Below, piece by piece: positions 1 through 8,238 of a stretch of 64,000 bases of DNA; the first letter of the stretch is position 1, and every line of letters begins with the position of its first letter. Where the stretch lies: contig JARLJF010000137.1 of assembly GCA_031291335.1 (NCBI GenBank), forward strand, positions 1 to 64,000. Direction: 5' to 3'. Both the position numbers and the translations under genes were made by a program. Below the pieces are notes generated by a model. The model saw only the letters and a list, made by a program, of their open reading frames with translations, ran no database searches and was not told the DNA's origin. This stretch comes from Pandoraea sp. GTDB taxonomy: Bacteria; Pseudomonadota; Gammaproteobacteria; Burkholderiales; Burkholderiaceae.

Positions 1-403
1 CAAGTATGACCCCGGCGTCACGCATGCCCGCCTGCGATGCAGGCACATGTTCTCGACTGCGCATGCGCCGCAAAGCGCCGAGAAACGCCCCCAGATACGC
101 GCCGGCCATCATGCCGACGACGGGCACCAGCCAGAAGCGCCACACGACGAACAGTAACGCGCCCAAGGCAAGACCGAATGCGCCGCCAGCAATGACGCCC
201 TGAGCGGCGCCCTTGGCCGCCGGACGCGCGGCCGCGTCTGTGTCGACATCGCCACCGATGGGGAATCGGGCGTGCTGTCCCGTGGGATTCAGGAAGAATA
301 CCGATACGTCGGACGGCCGGAACGCCCGGTCGTAAAGGCGGCTTGCTACCAGATTCGCCTGATCGAACGTCGTGAACCGTCCTGCCACGATCATCGCCAT
401 CAT
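1..403 (-). CDS. Glycine-zipper membrane protein, 3' end outside window
   Basis: The leftward reading frame starts at ATG 403 (or the adjacent ATG 400, which sits at better spacing from the GGGAGG at 407-412) and runs off the left edge without a stop, giving 134 codons. The N-terminal part (about residues 5-50) is soluble and begins MMAMIVAGRF. Residues about 65-111 are rich in Gly and Ala with two hydrophobic stretches, the pattern of glycine-zipper proteins, followed by a basic Arg-rich tail. Such proteins are usually small inner-membrane or envelope proteins of unknown function. It is divergent from ku. No enzymatic motif is visible. Confidence 0.7.
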   Translation of the reverse strand, partial: MMAMIVAGRFTTFDQANLVASRLYDRAFRPSDVSVFFLNPTGQHARFPIGGDVDTDAAARPAAKGAAQGVIAGGAFGLALGALLFVVWRFWLVPVVGMMAGAYLGAFLGALRRMRSREHVPASQAGMRDAGVIL

Positions 404-479
404 CGACCTCCCTTGACTGAATTCGCATGCTTATCTCAATGGGATGGACGTGGGGCGGCTTCGTTTCATCAAGGAAACC

Positions 480-516
480 TTACGCATTCGCGTAATGCAT
501 TGGGAAAATCAATGCA
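480..516. promoter_or_regulatory. Two adjacent inverted repeats upstream of ku
   Basis: TTACGC (480-485) pairs with GCGTAA (490-495) across 4 bases, and TGCATTG (496-502) pairs with CAATGCA (510-516) across 7 bases. They abut in the divergent gap between the glycine-zipper gene and ku. Their position suggests operator or promoter-proximal structure; which gene they serve is not known. Confidence 0.4.
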
Positions 517-669
517 CGGGAACCCTCGAACGGCTCTACCGATCGCATTGATATGGGCCGGACTGCGAGGCGGGTTCTCGCCGGATATGCCGCCTATACT
601 GGACTTCTTGGCCCACGTCGCTCGCATCATCGGCGAATCAACTTTGCGAATCCTGCACTGGGAGCACAT

Positions 670-1653
670 ATGGCTCGCGCGATCTGGAAGGGCGCCATCA
701 GTTTCGGACTGGTCAACGTGCCCGTGACGCTGTTTCCTGCATCGACCACACATACGCTCGATCTCGACTGGCTCGACAAGCGCACGATGTCCCCCGTGGG
801 CTACAAGCGCATCAACAAGGAAAACGGCAAGGAAGTGCCGCGCGATCAGATCGTGCACGGCTACGAGTACGAGAAAGGGAATTACGTCGTGCTCAGTGAC
901 GACGAGATTCGCTCGGCGAATCCGGCGGCCACGCAGACCGTCGACATTCTGGCGTTCGTCGATGCAACGGACGTCTCGTTCATGTATCTCGACACGCCCT
1001 ACTATCTCGTTCCCGAGCGCGGTGGCGCGAAGGCGTACGCGCTGCTGCACTCGGCACTCATCAAGGCGGGCAAGCTGGGCATCGCCCGCGTGGTGATGCA
1101 TACACGTGCGCATCTGGCGGTGCTGGCACCGGCCGGTGATGCGCTCGTACTCGACACCTTGCGATGGCAGGACGAGATGCGCGATCCGGCCGAAGTCGGG
1201 CTGACGAAGGAGAAACTCGGCAAGCTCGCCGCACCGGGCGAGCGTGAACTGGATATGGCGATCCGGCTGATCGAGGAGATGTCCGGTCCGTGGCGTCCCG
1301 GCGATTATCACGACACGTTTCAGGATGATCTCAAGGCACTCATCGATCGCAAGATCGCGTCGGGACAAACACGCGAAGTCGCGCAGATCGAAGCCAGTGC
1401 GCCGAAATTATCCAGCAACGGCAACGTCACGGACCTGATGGCGTTGCTCAAGCAGAGCCTTGGCACGAAGGGCAAACGGGAGTCCGTGGCCATCGAGGCG
1501 CAGGATGTCGACGCGAAGACGTCCGGTAGCGGGAAATCCGCGAAGTCTGCGGCGAAGGCCACAAAGGCCACGAAGGCCAAAGCCGGAAAGAAGACCGCAG
1601 CAAAGCGGGCGTCACCGAGCAAGGCATCCGCCAAACGTACCAAAGCGCGGTGA
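670..1653 (+). CDS. ku: Ku protein, non-homologous end joining
   Basis: Prokaryotic Ku, 327 aa, the homodimeric DNA-end-binding ring of bacterial end joining. The start MARAIWKGAISFGLVNVP is the typical Ku N-terminus and fixes ATG 670, preceded by GGGAG at good spacing. The Ku core covers about residues 1-255. The last 50-60 residues are a Lys/Ala-rich tail resembling histone H1, as in other proteobacterial Ku proteins, likely for non-specific DNA contact. The stop overlaps the GTG start of ligD by 4 bases, so the pair is cotranscribed and probably translationally coupled. A start further upstream in the same frame (553) would add 39 residues with no Ku similarity and was not used. Confidence 0.95.
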   Translation: MARAIWKGAISFGLVNVPVTLFPASTTHTLDLDWLDKRTMSPVGYKRINKENGKEVPRDQIVHGYEYEKGNYVVLSDDEIRSANPAATQTVDILAFVDATDVSFMYLDTPYYLVPERGGAKAYALLHSALIKAGKLGIARVVMHTRAHLAVLAPAGDALVLDTLRWQDEMRDPAEVGLTKEKLGKLAAPGERELDMAIRLIEEMSGPWRPGDYHDTFQDDLKALIDRKIASGQTREVAQIEASAPKLSSNGNVTDLMALLKQSLGTKGKRESVAIEAQDVDAKTSGSGKSAKSAAKATKATKAKAGKKTAAKRASPSKASAKRTKAR

Positions 1654-4160
1654 CGACAATCATGCCGAAGCGAGCGACCGCCACCGCTACAGCGCCAGCG
1701 AGACGCCGCAAATCCGGCGACTCTCTGGCGACCTACGACGCCAAACGCAATTTCACCTCGACGCCAGAACCGCGCGGCAAACGCGCGTCACGAGGCAAGG
1801 CGTTGCGATTCGTCATTCAACGACACAACGCGAGTCATCTTCACTACGACTTCCGGCTCGAACTCGACGGCACATTGAAGTCGTGGGCGTTGCCGAAACA
1901 ACCGAGCGCCGACGTCAGCCGTCCGCGTCTCGCCGTTCAGGTCGAAGACCATCCCCTGGCATACGCCGATTTCGAGGGCGACATACCGGCCGGCAACTAC
2001 GGTGCGGGTCACGTCGATATCTGGGATAGCGGCTCGTGGGAGCCGGACGGCAACGCACAACGCGACTATGCAAGCGGCAAACTGTCGTTCACATTGCACG
2101 GCGAGCGACTGAACGGACACTGGACGCTCGTTCGCACGGATAAACCTGCCCGCCAGCCGCAGTGGCTGCTGATTCATCGGCATGACGACGCGGCGGTGTC
2201 GAAGGTCGCAGGGAAATCGGCGGCAACTTCAGCCGCAGCGCGAAAATCGTCGGTAACGCCACCAGCTGACATGCGTCCGATGCTCGCTACCCTTGTGGAT
2301 GCAGCGCCCGCGTCCGACGGCTGGCATGCCGAGATCAAGCTCGATGGGTATCGCGTCCTCATCCGTATTGCTGGCGACGACATTCGCGTCTTTACCCGTT
2401 CCGGGCAGGACTGGACGCATCGCTTTCAGCCTGCTGTCGACGCGCTGCGCAAGCACCGCTTACCGAATGCGTGGCTCGACGGTGAAGCCGTCGTCACGAA
2501 CGAACATGGCTTGCCCGACTTTCAGGCGTTGCAACGAGCGTTCGACGAAGACACGCAGGACGCCATCCTCATCTACGTTTTCGACTTGCCGTGGTGCAAT
2601 GGGCGCGATCTGCGCGACTTGCCATTGCGAGAGCGTCAAACAGCACTCACCGATGTTTTCAAAGGGCGAGAGACCGATGCCGTGCGCGTGCTCCAGCCGG
2701 TCAGTGGCGATCTTGAATCGCTCTGGCACGGGGCGTGCGAGGCGGGGCTGGAGGGCGTGATGATCAAGCGTGACGACTCGCCTTACATTGCCGGGCGAAG
2801 CGACGCATGGCGCAAGCTCAAGTGTTCGCAGCGTCAGGAGTTTGTCGTGCTGGGGTTTACCGAGCCGTCCGGGTCTCGACAAGGTTTCGGCGCGCTGCTG
2901 CTCGGCTATTACGATGACGACGGCAAGACGCTGCGCTATGCGGGGAAGGTCGGAACGGGCTTCGATACCGAGGCACTGCTGCGTCTTCGCAAGCAATTCG
3001 ATGCACTCGAAACGGCGCAGGCGCCGTTGTCCCCCACCCCTCGGCCGGGCGGCGCGGCACGCGTGCACTGGCTACACCCCAAGCTCGTTGCCGAAGTGCG
3101 CTTCGCCGAGTGGACGCGCGACGGACACGTCCGGCAAGGCGCCTTTCTCGCGATGCGTCGCGACAAACCCGCGAAAGATATTCGGCGCGAAGTCCGTCGT
3201 GCGGGCTCCGCCAACGTCAACACTCACAGGGAGACACCGTCCATGACGCGCACCGCTCAGTCGGCTCAAGGAACCTCCGCGTTGCCGGTGAAGATCACGC
3301 ATGGCGAGCGCGTCATGGACACGCACTCCGGCGTCACGAAAGCCGAGCTTGCCGCGTACTACCACGCAGTCAGCCCGTGGATGCTCCCGCACCTCGCCGG
3401 GCGACCGGTGGCGGTATTGCGTGCGCCCGAGGGAATCGGCGGCGAGATGTTCTTTCAGAAGCATGCGGCGAAGACGATACAGGGCGTACGCGCGCTCGAC
3501 CCGTCGCTCGATCCGGATCACGAGCCGCTCATGCAGATCGACAACGCCCGTGGCGTTGTGGGCGCAGTGCAGATGGGCACGGTTGAATTCCACACGTGGA
3601 ATGCGCGCAGCGATCTGATCGAGCGTCCTGACCGGGTGATCTTCGATCTCGACCCCGGCAAAGGGGTGACGTTTGAGCGCATCGTGGAAGACGCGTTACT
3701 GATTCGCGGATTGCTCGAAGAACTGGGGCTGACGGCGTTCGTGAAGACGAGCGGCGGCAAAGGGCTGCATTTGGTGACACCGTTGGCACGACGTCACGAG
3801 TGGGACGTCGCCAAGGGCTTTGCGGAAGCGGTTGCCAAACACATGGCGCGCGTGTTTCCGGATCGTTTCACCGCAACGATGGGACCCAAGCACCGCGTCG
3901 GGAAGTGCTTCATCGACTATCTGCGCAATTACCGGGGCGCGACGACAGTCTGCGCATACTCCGCCCGCGCCCGCGAAGGGTTGGCCGTCTCGATGCCCGT
4001 GCGATGGGAGGAGCTGTCCGATTTACCCGGCGCCGACGCGTGGAACGTGCGCAATGCCGTCAAACGACTGAGCGCGCTCAAACGCGACCCCTGGGCCGAC
4101 TACGACAAAGCCGCGCAGCAGCGGGTGACAAAGGCGGTGCTCGATCGGTTGGGGGATTGA
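1650..4160 (+). CDS. ligD: Multidomain DNA ligase D (phosphoesterase-ligase-polymerase)
   Basis: ATP-dependent DNA ligase D, 836 aa, which processes and seals ends held by Ku. Domain order is PE-LIG-POL, as in Pseudomonas. The 3'-phosphoesterase domain (about 30-180) shows H59, H65, D67 and H101. The ligase domain (about 205-515) has the adenylation motif K230-L-D-G. The primase-polymerase domain (about 545-830) has the metal-binding D666-L-D668. A poor linker (about 515-545) joins LIG and POL. The GTG start at 1650 overlaps the ku stop; an ATG at 1662 is an alternative. An ATG at 3243 with its own AGGGAG lies in the LIG-POL linker and could give a separate polymerase. All catalytic motifs that I can check are intact. 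Confidence 0.95.
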   Translation: MTTIMPKRATATATAPARRRKSGDSLATYDAKRNFTSTPEPRGKRASRGKALRFVIQRHNASHLHYDFRLELDGTLKSWALPKQPSADVSRPRLAVQVEDHPLAYADFEGDIPAGNYGAGHVDIWDSGSWEPDGNAQRDYASGKLSFTLHGERLNGHWTLVRTDKPARQPQWLLIHRHDDAAVSKVAGKSAATSAAARKSSVTPPADMRPMLATLVDAAPASDGWHAEIKLDGYRVLIRIAGDDIRVFTRSGQDWTHRFQPAVDALRKHRLPNAWLDGEAVVTNEHGLPDFQALQRAFDEDTQDAILIYVFDLPWCNGRDLRDLPLRERQTALTDVFKGRETDAVRVLQPVSGDLESLWHGACEAGLEGVMIKRDDSPYIAGRSDAWRKLKCSQRQEFVVLGFTEPSGSRQGFGALLLGYYDDDGKTLRYAGKVGTGFDTEALLRLRKQFDALETAQAPLSPTPRPGGAARVHWLHPKLVAEVRFAEWTRDGHVRQGAFLAMRRDKPAKDIRREVRRAGSANVNTHRETPSMTRTAQSAQGTSALPVKITHGERVMDTHSGVTKAELAAYYHAVSPWMLPHLAGRPVAVLRAPEGIGGEMFFQKHAAKTIQGVRALDPSLDPDHEPLMQIDNARGVVGAVQMGTVEFHTWNARSDLIERPDRVIFDLDPGKGVTFERIVEDALLIRGLLEELGLTAFVKTSGGKGLHLVTPLARRHEWDVAKGFAEAVAKHMARVFPDRFTATMGPKHRVGKCFIDYLRNYRGATTVCAYSARAREGLAVSMPVRWEELSDLPGADAWNVRNAVKRLSALKRDPWADYDKAAQQRVTKAVLDRLGD

Positions 4161-4366
4161 GTTCAGTGCCCGCTCGCGCGCGTCAAACACCCGGACCGGC
4201 CGAGGTAGCAAGCATCGATGCGAGCTGAGTGTCATTCAATTGAATTGCACAGCAATCCAACCACCAAGGCGCCTTACCAGGGTCAGTAGCGCATTAGTGC
4301 AGGCGCGCTTCGCATTTTTCATAACACCCAAACATGGCCCGGCAACTCAGGCACGACGCCACGCCA

Positions 4367-5338
4367 TTAACCCCGAGCCGCCCCGGCATCGCCATCCTGC
4401 AACCAACGGCGCTTGTCGCGCAGTGGCGCCTCGCCGAACACTCGCGCGTATTCCCGGCTGAACTGTGACGCGCTTTCGTACCCCACAGCCTGCGCCGCGG
4501 CCGCGACGGCAATGTCCGCCACGAAGATCAAACGGCGCGCTTCCTGCAAACGCAATTGCTTCTGGTACTGCACCGGGCTCATCGCCGTCACCAACTTGAA
4601 ATGGTGATGCAGCGACGACACGCTCATATGCACCTCCTGCGCCAACGCCTCCACCCGCAACGGCTGCGCATAGTGTTCGCGTAACCAGCGCACCGCACGC
4701 GCGATGCGGTTCATCTGGCTATCCTGCAACGCCATCTGCCGCAGCAGCACGCCCTGCCCGTTCATCAGCAGCCGGTAGACAATCTCGCGCTTGATCATCG
4801 GCGCCAGAATCGGAATGTCCCTCGGCGTTTCCAGCAAACGCAGCAGACGCAATACGGCGTCGAGCAGCGCGGCGTCCAGCCGGTTGACATACAGGCCCCG
4901 GCCGCTGGCCGACGGGGCCGGCGGCGGCAAATGCTCGTCGCCAATGAGCGACGTCACATCCTCAGCCATCAGATTGAGTCGCATGCCCAGATAGGGCGAT
5001 TGCTCGCTCGCCCCCGACACTTGCGCTACCACCGGCAAATGCACCGACGACACCATGTAGTGCATCGGATCGTAGGCGTAGTCCGCTTCGCCGATCTGCA
5101 AACGCTTCTCGCCTTGCGCGATGACGGCAAACGCAGGCTGCTGCATCGCCGGCTTCGGACCGCCCGGATGCAGAATGCGATGCACGAAGAGCCCCTCCAC
5201 CGCCGTCGGCGTCGTGCCCTCCAGTCCGCGCGTGGCGCGATCGAGCAGACCGACCAACTCGTTACGCGCGGTGAGCGACGGATCGTCCGCGAACTCGCTC
5301 TGCCCTGCCTCGCGTGGCGGATTCTTGACCAGATGCAT
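4367..5338 (-). CDS. AraC-family transcriptional regulator
   Basis: AraC/XylS regulator of 323 aa. The N-terminal half (about 35-190) matches the AraC_N type found in YqhC-like regulators of aldehyde-responsive reductases, and the C-terminal 100 residues hold two helix-turn-helix units (SVSSLHHHFKLV, and YESASQFSREYARVFGEAP). It is divergent from the aldo/keto reductase at 5743 across 404 bases that contain three copies of a CTTGCCTGAT-like sequence. In E. coli the YqhC-YqhD/DkgA pair has the same logic, so control of the neighbouring reductase is a reasonable inference. Its 3' end is convergent with ligD. Confidence 0.88.
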   Translation of the reverse strand: MHLVKNPPREAGQSEFADDPSLTARNELVGLLDRATRGLEGTTPTAVEGLFVHRILHPGGPKPAMQQPAFAVIAQGEKRLQIGEADYAYDPMHYMVSSVHLPVVAQVSGASEQSPYLGMRLNLMAEDVTSLIGDEHLPPPAPSASGRGLYVNRLDAALLDAVLRLLRLLETPRDIPILAPMIKREIVYRLLMNGQGVLLRQMALQDSQMNRIARAVRWLREHYAQPLRVEALAQEVHMSVSSLHHHFKLVTAMSPVQYQKQLRLQEARRLIFVADIAVAAAAQAVGYESASQFSREYARVFGEAPLRDKRRWLQDGDAGAARG

Positions 5339-5415
5339 GGAAGTGCCCTCAATTCAGATCGGCCCTCTCCCACATCACGGCCGCAATGTGGCACAGCATA
5401 CCCCTGCCAGGAGAA

Positions 5416-5650
5416 CTTGCCTGATTCTCCAACCCCGGATAGGCACGATCAGGCAGAAATCCCGGAGAATCCGGCAAATTCCGGGCTTGAACGCCGACCC
5501 ATCGCCCGCAACGCCTCGGCTGCATCCGTCATCTTCCCGCCATATTCGGCAACGCTTTTCAGGCAACCGATGCCCCATGACGGCGCATGACGCGCAGCCG
5601 CTTGCAGAATCGGGCAGGAAATGTGCAGGAACAGGTACTGCTTGCCTGAT
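5416..5650. promoter_or_regulatory. Candidate AraC-type operator repeats
   Basis: CTTGCCTGAT occurs at 5416-5425 and again at 5641-5650, and the inverse ATCAGGCA occurs at 5448-5455. GATTCTCC (5423-5430) is also repeated inverted as GGAGAATC (5464-5471). The copies lie in the 404-base divergent gap between the AraC gene and the aldo/keto reductase, which otherwise holds no gene. Binding by the neighbouring AraC protein is inferred. Confidence 0.4.
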
Positions 5651-5742
5651 GCCCCGCGACGCATAATGCATCCCATCCCGTGCACACCGTCTGCCCCCTG
5701 ACGGCCACCTGCGACGGGCCGCAATTTCAACGGAGTGATGCA

Positions 5743-6792
5743 ATGCGACAACGGAAACTCGGCAACACCGGCCTCTTCGTCTCGGAACTGTGCCTCGGCA
5801 CGATGACCTTCGGCGGACAGGGCGAACTGTGGAGCAAGATCGGCCATTTGCAGCAAAACGATGTCGACACGCTCGTGGGACGTGCGCTCGACGCCGGCAT
5901 CAACTTCATCGACACCGCCGATGTCTATTCGGAAGGTCAGTCGGAAGTGCTCACCGGCCAGGCACTACGCAACCTCAAGGTGCCGCGCGATAACGTCGTG
6001 GTGGCCACCAAGGTCTTTGGCGTGACGGGCGCACAAGGCACCAACTCGCGCGGCCTGTCGCGCTATCACATCATGGATGGCGTGAAGGCCAGCCTCAAAC
6101 GCCTGCAACTCGATCACATCGACCTGTATCAGGTGCACGGCTTCGACCCGGCCACGCCCATCGAAGAGACCCTCAGCGCGCTCGACACGCTGGTGCGTCA
6201 AGGCCACGTGCGCTACATCGGTGTCTCGAACTGGGCCGCATGGCAGATCGCCAAGGCGCAGGGCATTTCGGCGCGCCTGAACCTCGCGAGCTTCGCGTCG
6301 CTGCAGGCGTACTACACCGTCGCCGGTCGTGATCTGGAACGCGAAATCGTGCCGATGCTGCGCAGCGAAAACGTCGGTCTGATGGTGTGGAGCCCGCTCG
6401 CCGGAGGCCTGCTCTCGGGCAAGTACACGCGTGACGGTCAAACCGAAGCCGGCAGCCGCCGCCAAAGCTTCGACTTCCCGCCGGTCAATGTGGAACGCGC
6501 GTACGACGCCATCGACGTGATGCGCGGCATTGCCGCCGAGAAGGGCGTGTCGGTCGCGCAGATCGCCCTGGCGTGGCTGCTCGCGCAGCCGGTCGTCTCG
6601 ACGGTCATCATCGGTGCGAAGCGCGTCGATCAGCTTGACGACAACATCGCAGCCACGCGCGTCACGCTCAACGAGCGCGAACTGTCGGCCATCGACGCCG
6701 CCAGCGCACTGCCGAGCGAGTATCCCGGCTGGATGCTCTCGCGCCAGGGCGATCCGCGCCGCGCGCAACTCGCCGAAGCCGGTCTGCTCTGA
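5743..6792 (+). CDS. Aldo/keto reductase
   Basis: NAD(P)H-dependent aldo/keto reductase of 349 aa, (beta/alpha)8 barrel. The catalytic tetrad of the superfamily is present: D57, Y62, K90 and H132 (in FIDTADVY, VVATKVFG and YQVHG). The start MRQRKLGNTGLFVSELCLGT at 5743 is the usual N-terminus and has CGGAG upstream. The protein resembles the YajO/YghZ type of reductases acting on aldehydes or sugars; the substrate cannot be read from sequence. It is divergent from an AraC regulator that probably controls it, and is followed by a strong terminator. Confidence 0.9.
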   Translation: MRQRKLGNTGLFVSELCLGTMTFGGQGELWSKIGHLQQNDVDTLVGRALDAGINFIDTADVYSEGQSEVLTGQALRNLKVPRDNVVVATKVFGVTGAQGTNSRGLSRYHIMDGVKASLKRLQLDHIDLYQVHGFDPATPIEETLSALDTLVRQGHVRYIGVSNWAAWQIAKAQGISARLNLASFASLQAYYTVAGRDLEREIVPMLRSENVGLMVWSPLAGGLLSGKYTRDGQTEAGSRRQSFDFPPVNVERAYDAIDVMRGIAAEKGVSVAQIALAWLLAQPVVSTVIIGAKRVDQLDDNIAATRVTLNERELSAIDAASALPSEYPGWMLSRQGDPRRAQLAEAGLL

Positions 6793-6824
6793 TCGACCGC
6801 GCACAGCACCGAACCGCTGTCACG

Positions 6825-6864
6825 AAACACGGCGCGCCGCTTTCACGGTGCGCCGTGTTTTTTT
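6825..6864 (+). terminator. Rho-independent terminator after aldo/keto reductase
   Basis: An 11-base stem AAACACGGCGC (6825-6835) / GCGCCGTGTTT (6850-6860) is followed by a run of T to 6864. It lies 33 bases after the reductase stop; the A-run on the left arm could also let it serve the convergent porin gene. Confidence 0.85.
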
Positions 6865-6918
6865 GCATCAACGCCCTGCCCGCATGCCGCGGGCCCAGAG
6901 CACGCGAGCGACGCTGCC

Positions 6919-8061
6919 TCAGAACGTGTGACGCATGCCGACGTTCACCCCCAACTGGCTCGTGCCCGCCGTCGGCGAACCGCCTGCCCCACCCGAACTC
7001 ACCGAATACGCCGCGTGCTCGCTGTTGCCCAGCCATGCCACCTGCGTGTACACGGCCGTGCGCTTCGAGAGGAAGTACGTGCCGCGCAGCGTCGCCATCG
7101 TCGCTCGCGTGTTCTGTCGCGCATTCAACATGCGGAACACCTCGCCGTCCACTGCGAACGTCGGCGTGAACTGATACAGCGCGCCCACGTAGAACATGTC
7201 CGAGTTCACGCCGCCCACCGCGGCGGACGCCGTCTGCACACGACGGCCCAGCCAACCCGCGCCCGCCTTCCAGTTGCCGCCCTTCAGATAGCCGTTCAGT
7301 TGCCAGCGCGTGTCCTTGTCCGACGTACTGGTGAGCGGCACGGTCGCCGCCCCGTTGAAGAAGTTCGCGGCCGCGCCGGTCCCGCCACGCTGCTCGTCCC
7401 ACGCCCCCGCCACACCGAACCACGCCGTGTCGTACTTGAGCATGGTCGAGATCTGGCGGCACGATGTCATCTGTCCCGGCGTCTGTCCCGCGCACGTGCC
7501 TTGCCCCGGCGAATTGCCGGTGCCGCCGCTGTCGCGTCCGAACGAGTAGGTGGCGCCCACCGTCAGGCCCTGAAAAACGCCCTTGTAGGCGACGGTGTTA
7601 TCGCTACGCGCGTTCGGGATGTAGCTGTCGAGCGAGCCACTGCCGAAGAGGTCCGGCCCGAGAATGTCGGCGTCGCTCATGACCCAGAACGTCATCGAAT
7701 ACTGACGGCCGAACGACAGCGTGCCGTATTGATTCGACAGTCCCACCCACGCCTGCCGTCCAAATAGCCGGCCGCCCTGATTGAGGTCGCCCGCACGGAC
7801 ATTGAAGCCGTTCTCAAGCGTGAATACCGCATGCAAGCCGCCACCGAGATCCTCATCGCCACGCAGGCCCCAACGCGACGGCAGCGAACCGGTGTTGGCC
7901 GGCATGCGCACGAGCGAGCTGTTGTTGGCACCGGCGTGCGAGAGGTATTCGATGCCGGTGTCGAGAATGCCGTAGAGCGTCACGCTCTGGGCCGAGGCGG
8001 AAGTGTGGGCCAACGCGAGGCCGGCAGCCAGCGCGAGCGCGGGCAGTCCCTTGAGGGTCAC
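6919..8061 (-). CDS. Gram-negative porin (OmpC-like)
   Basis: General porin of 380 aa, outer-membrane beta-barrel. A signal peptide ends at ASA/QSVTLYGI, the N-terminus shared by burkholderial porins, and the protein ends in Phe (GMRHTF), needed for barrel assembly. The GTG at 8061 (GTG ACC CTC AAG) is chosen because it begins the signal peptide and has GGAG 8 bases upstream; the open frame upstream reads through non-coding sequence. It lies directly downstream, on the same strand, of an aromatic-acid transporter, a dioxygenase and associated genes, which suggests it serves uptake for that set. Confidence 0.92.
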   Translation of the reverse strand: MTLKGLPALALAAGLALAHTSASAQSVTLYGILDTGIEYLSHAGANNSSLVRMPANTGSLPSRWGLRGDEDLGGGLHAVFTLENGFNVRAGDLNQGGRLFGRQAWVGLSNQYGTLSFGRQYSMTFWVMSDADILGPDLFGSGSLDSYIPNARSDNTVAYKGVFQGLTVGATYSFGRDSGGTGNSPGQGTCAGQTPGQMTSCRQISTMLKYDTAWFGVAGAWDEQRGGTGAAANFFNGAATVPLTSTSDKDTRWQLNGYLKGGNWKAGAGWLGRRVQTASAAVGGVNSDMFYVGALYQFTPTFAVDGEVFRMLNARQNTRATMATLRGTYFLSKRTAVYTQVAWLGNSEHAAYSVSSGGAGGSPTAGTSQLGVNVGMRHTF

Positions 8062-8238
8062 GGTGATGTCTCCATTGAATCGTGTGGTGGTCCGGCCTGT
8101 GTCGACCGGTAACGGACAAATTGCCTGCGGAGGCAGGCGCCGCCGCCTGACCGTCGGGGGACGATCATGCGGCGGATGCAACGGATAGGGCAGGTATTGC
8201 ACGGGCGAGCGCTGTCACGCGCTCACCCCGCACTTCGG

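Noticed and set aside
5375-5743. Leftward small frames in the AraC/reductase gap
   Set aside because: They have no ribosome site or family features and would cover the shared promoter region.
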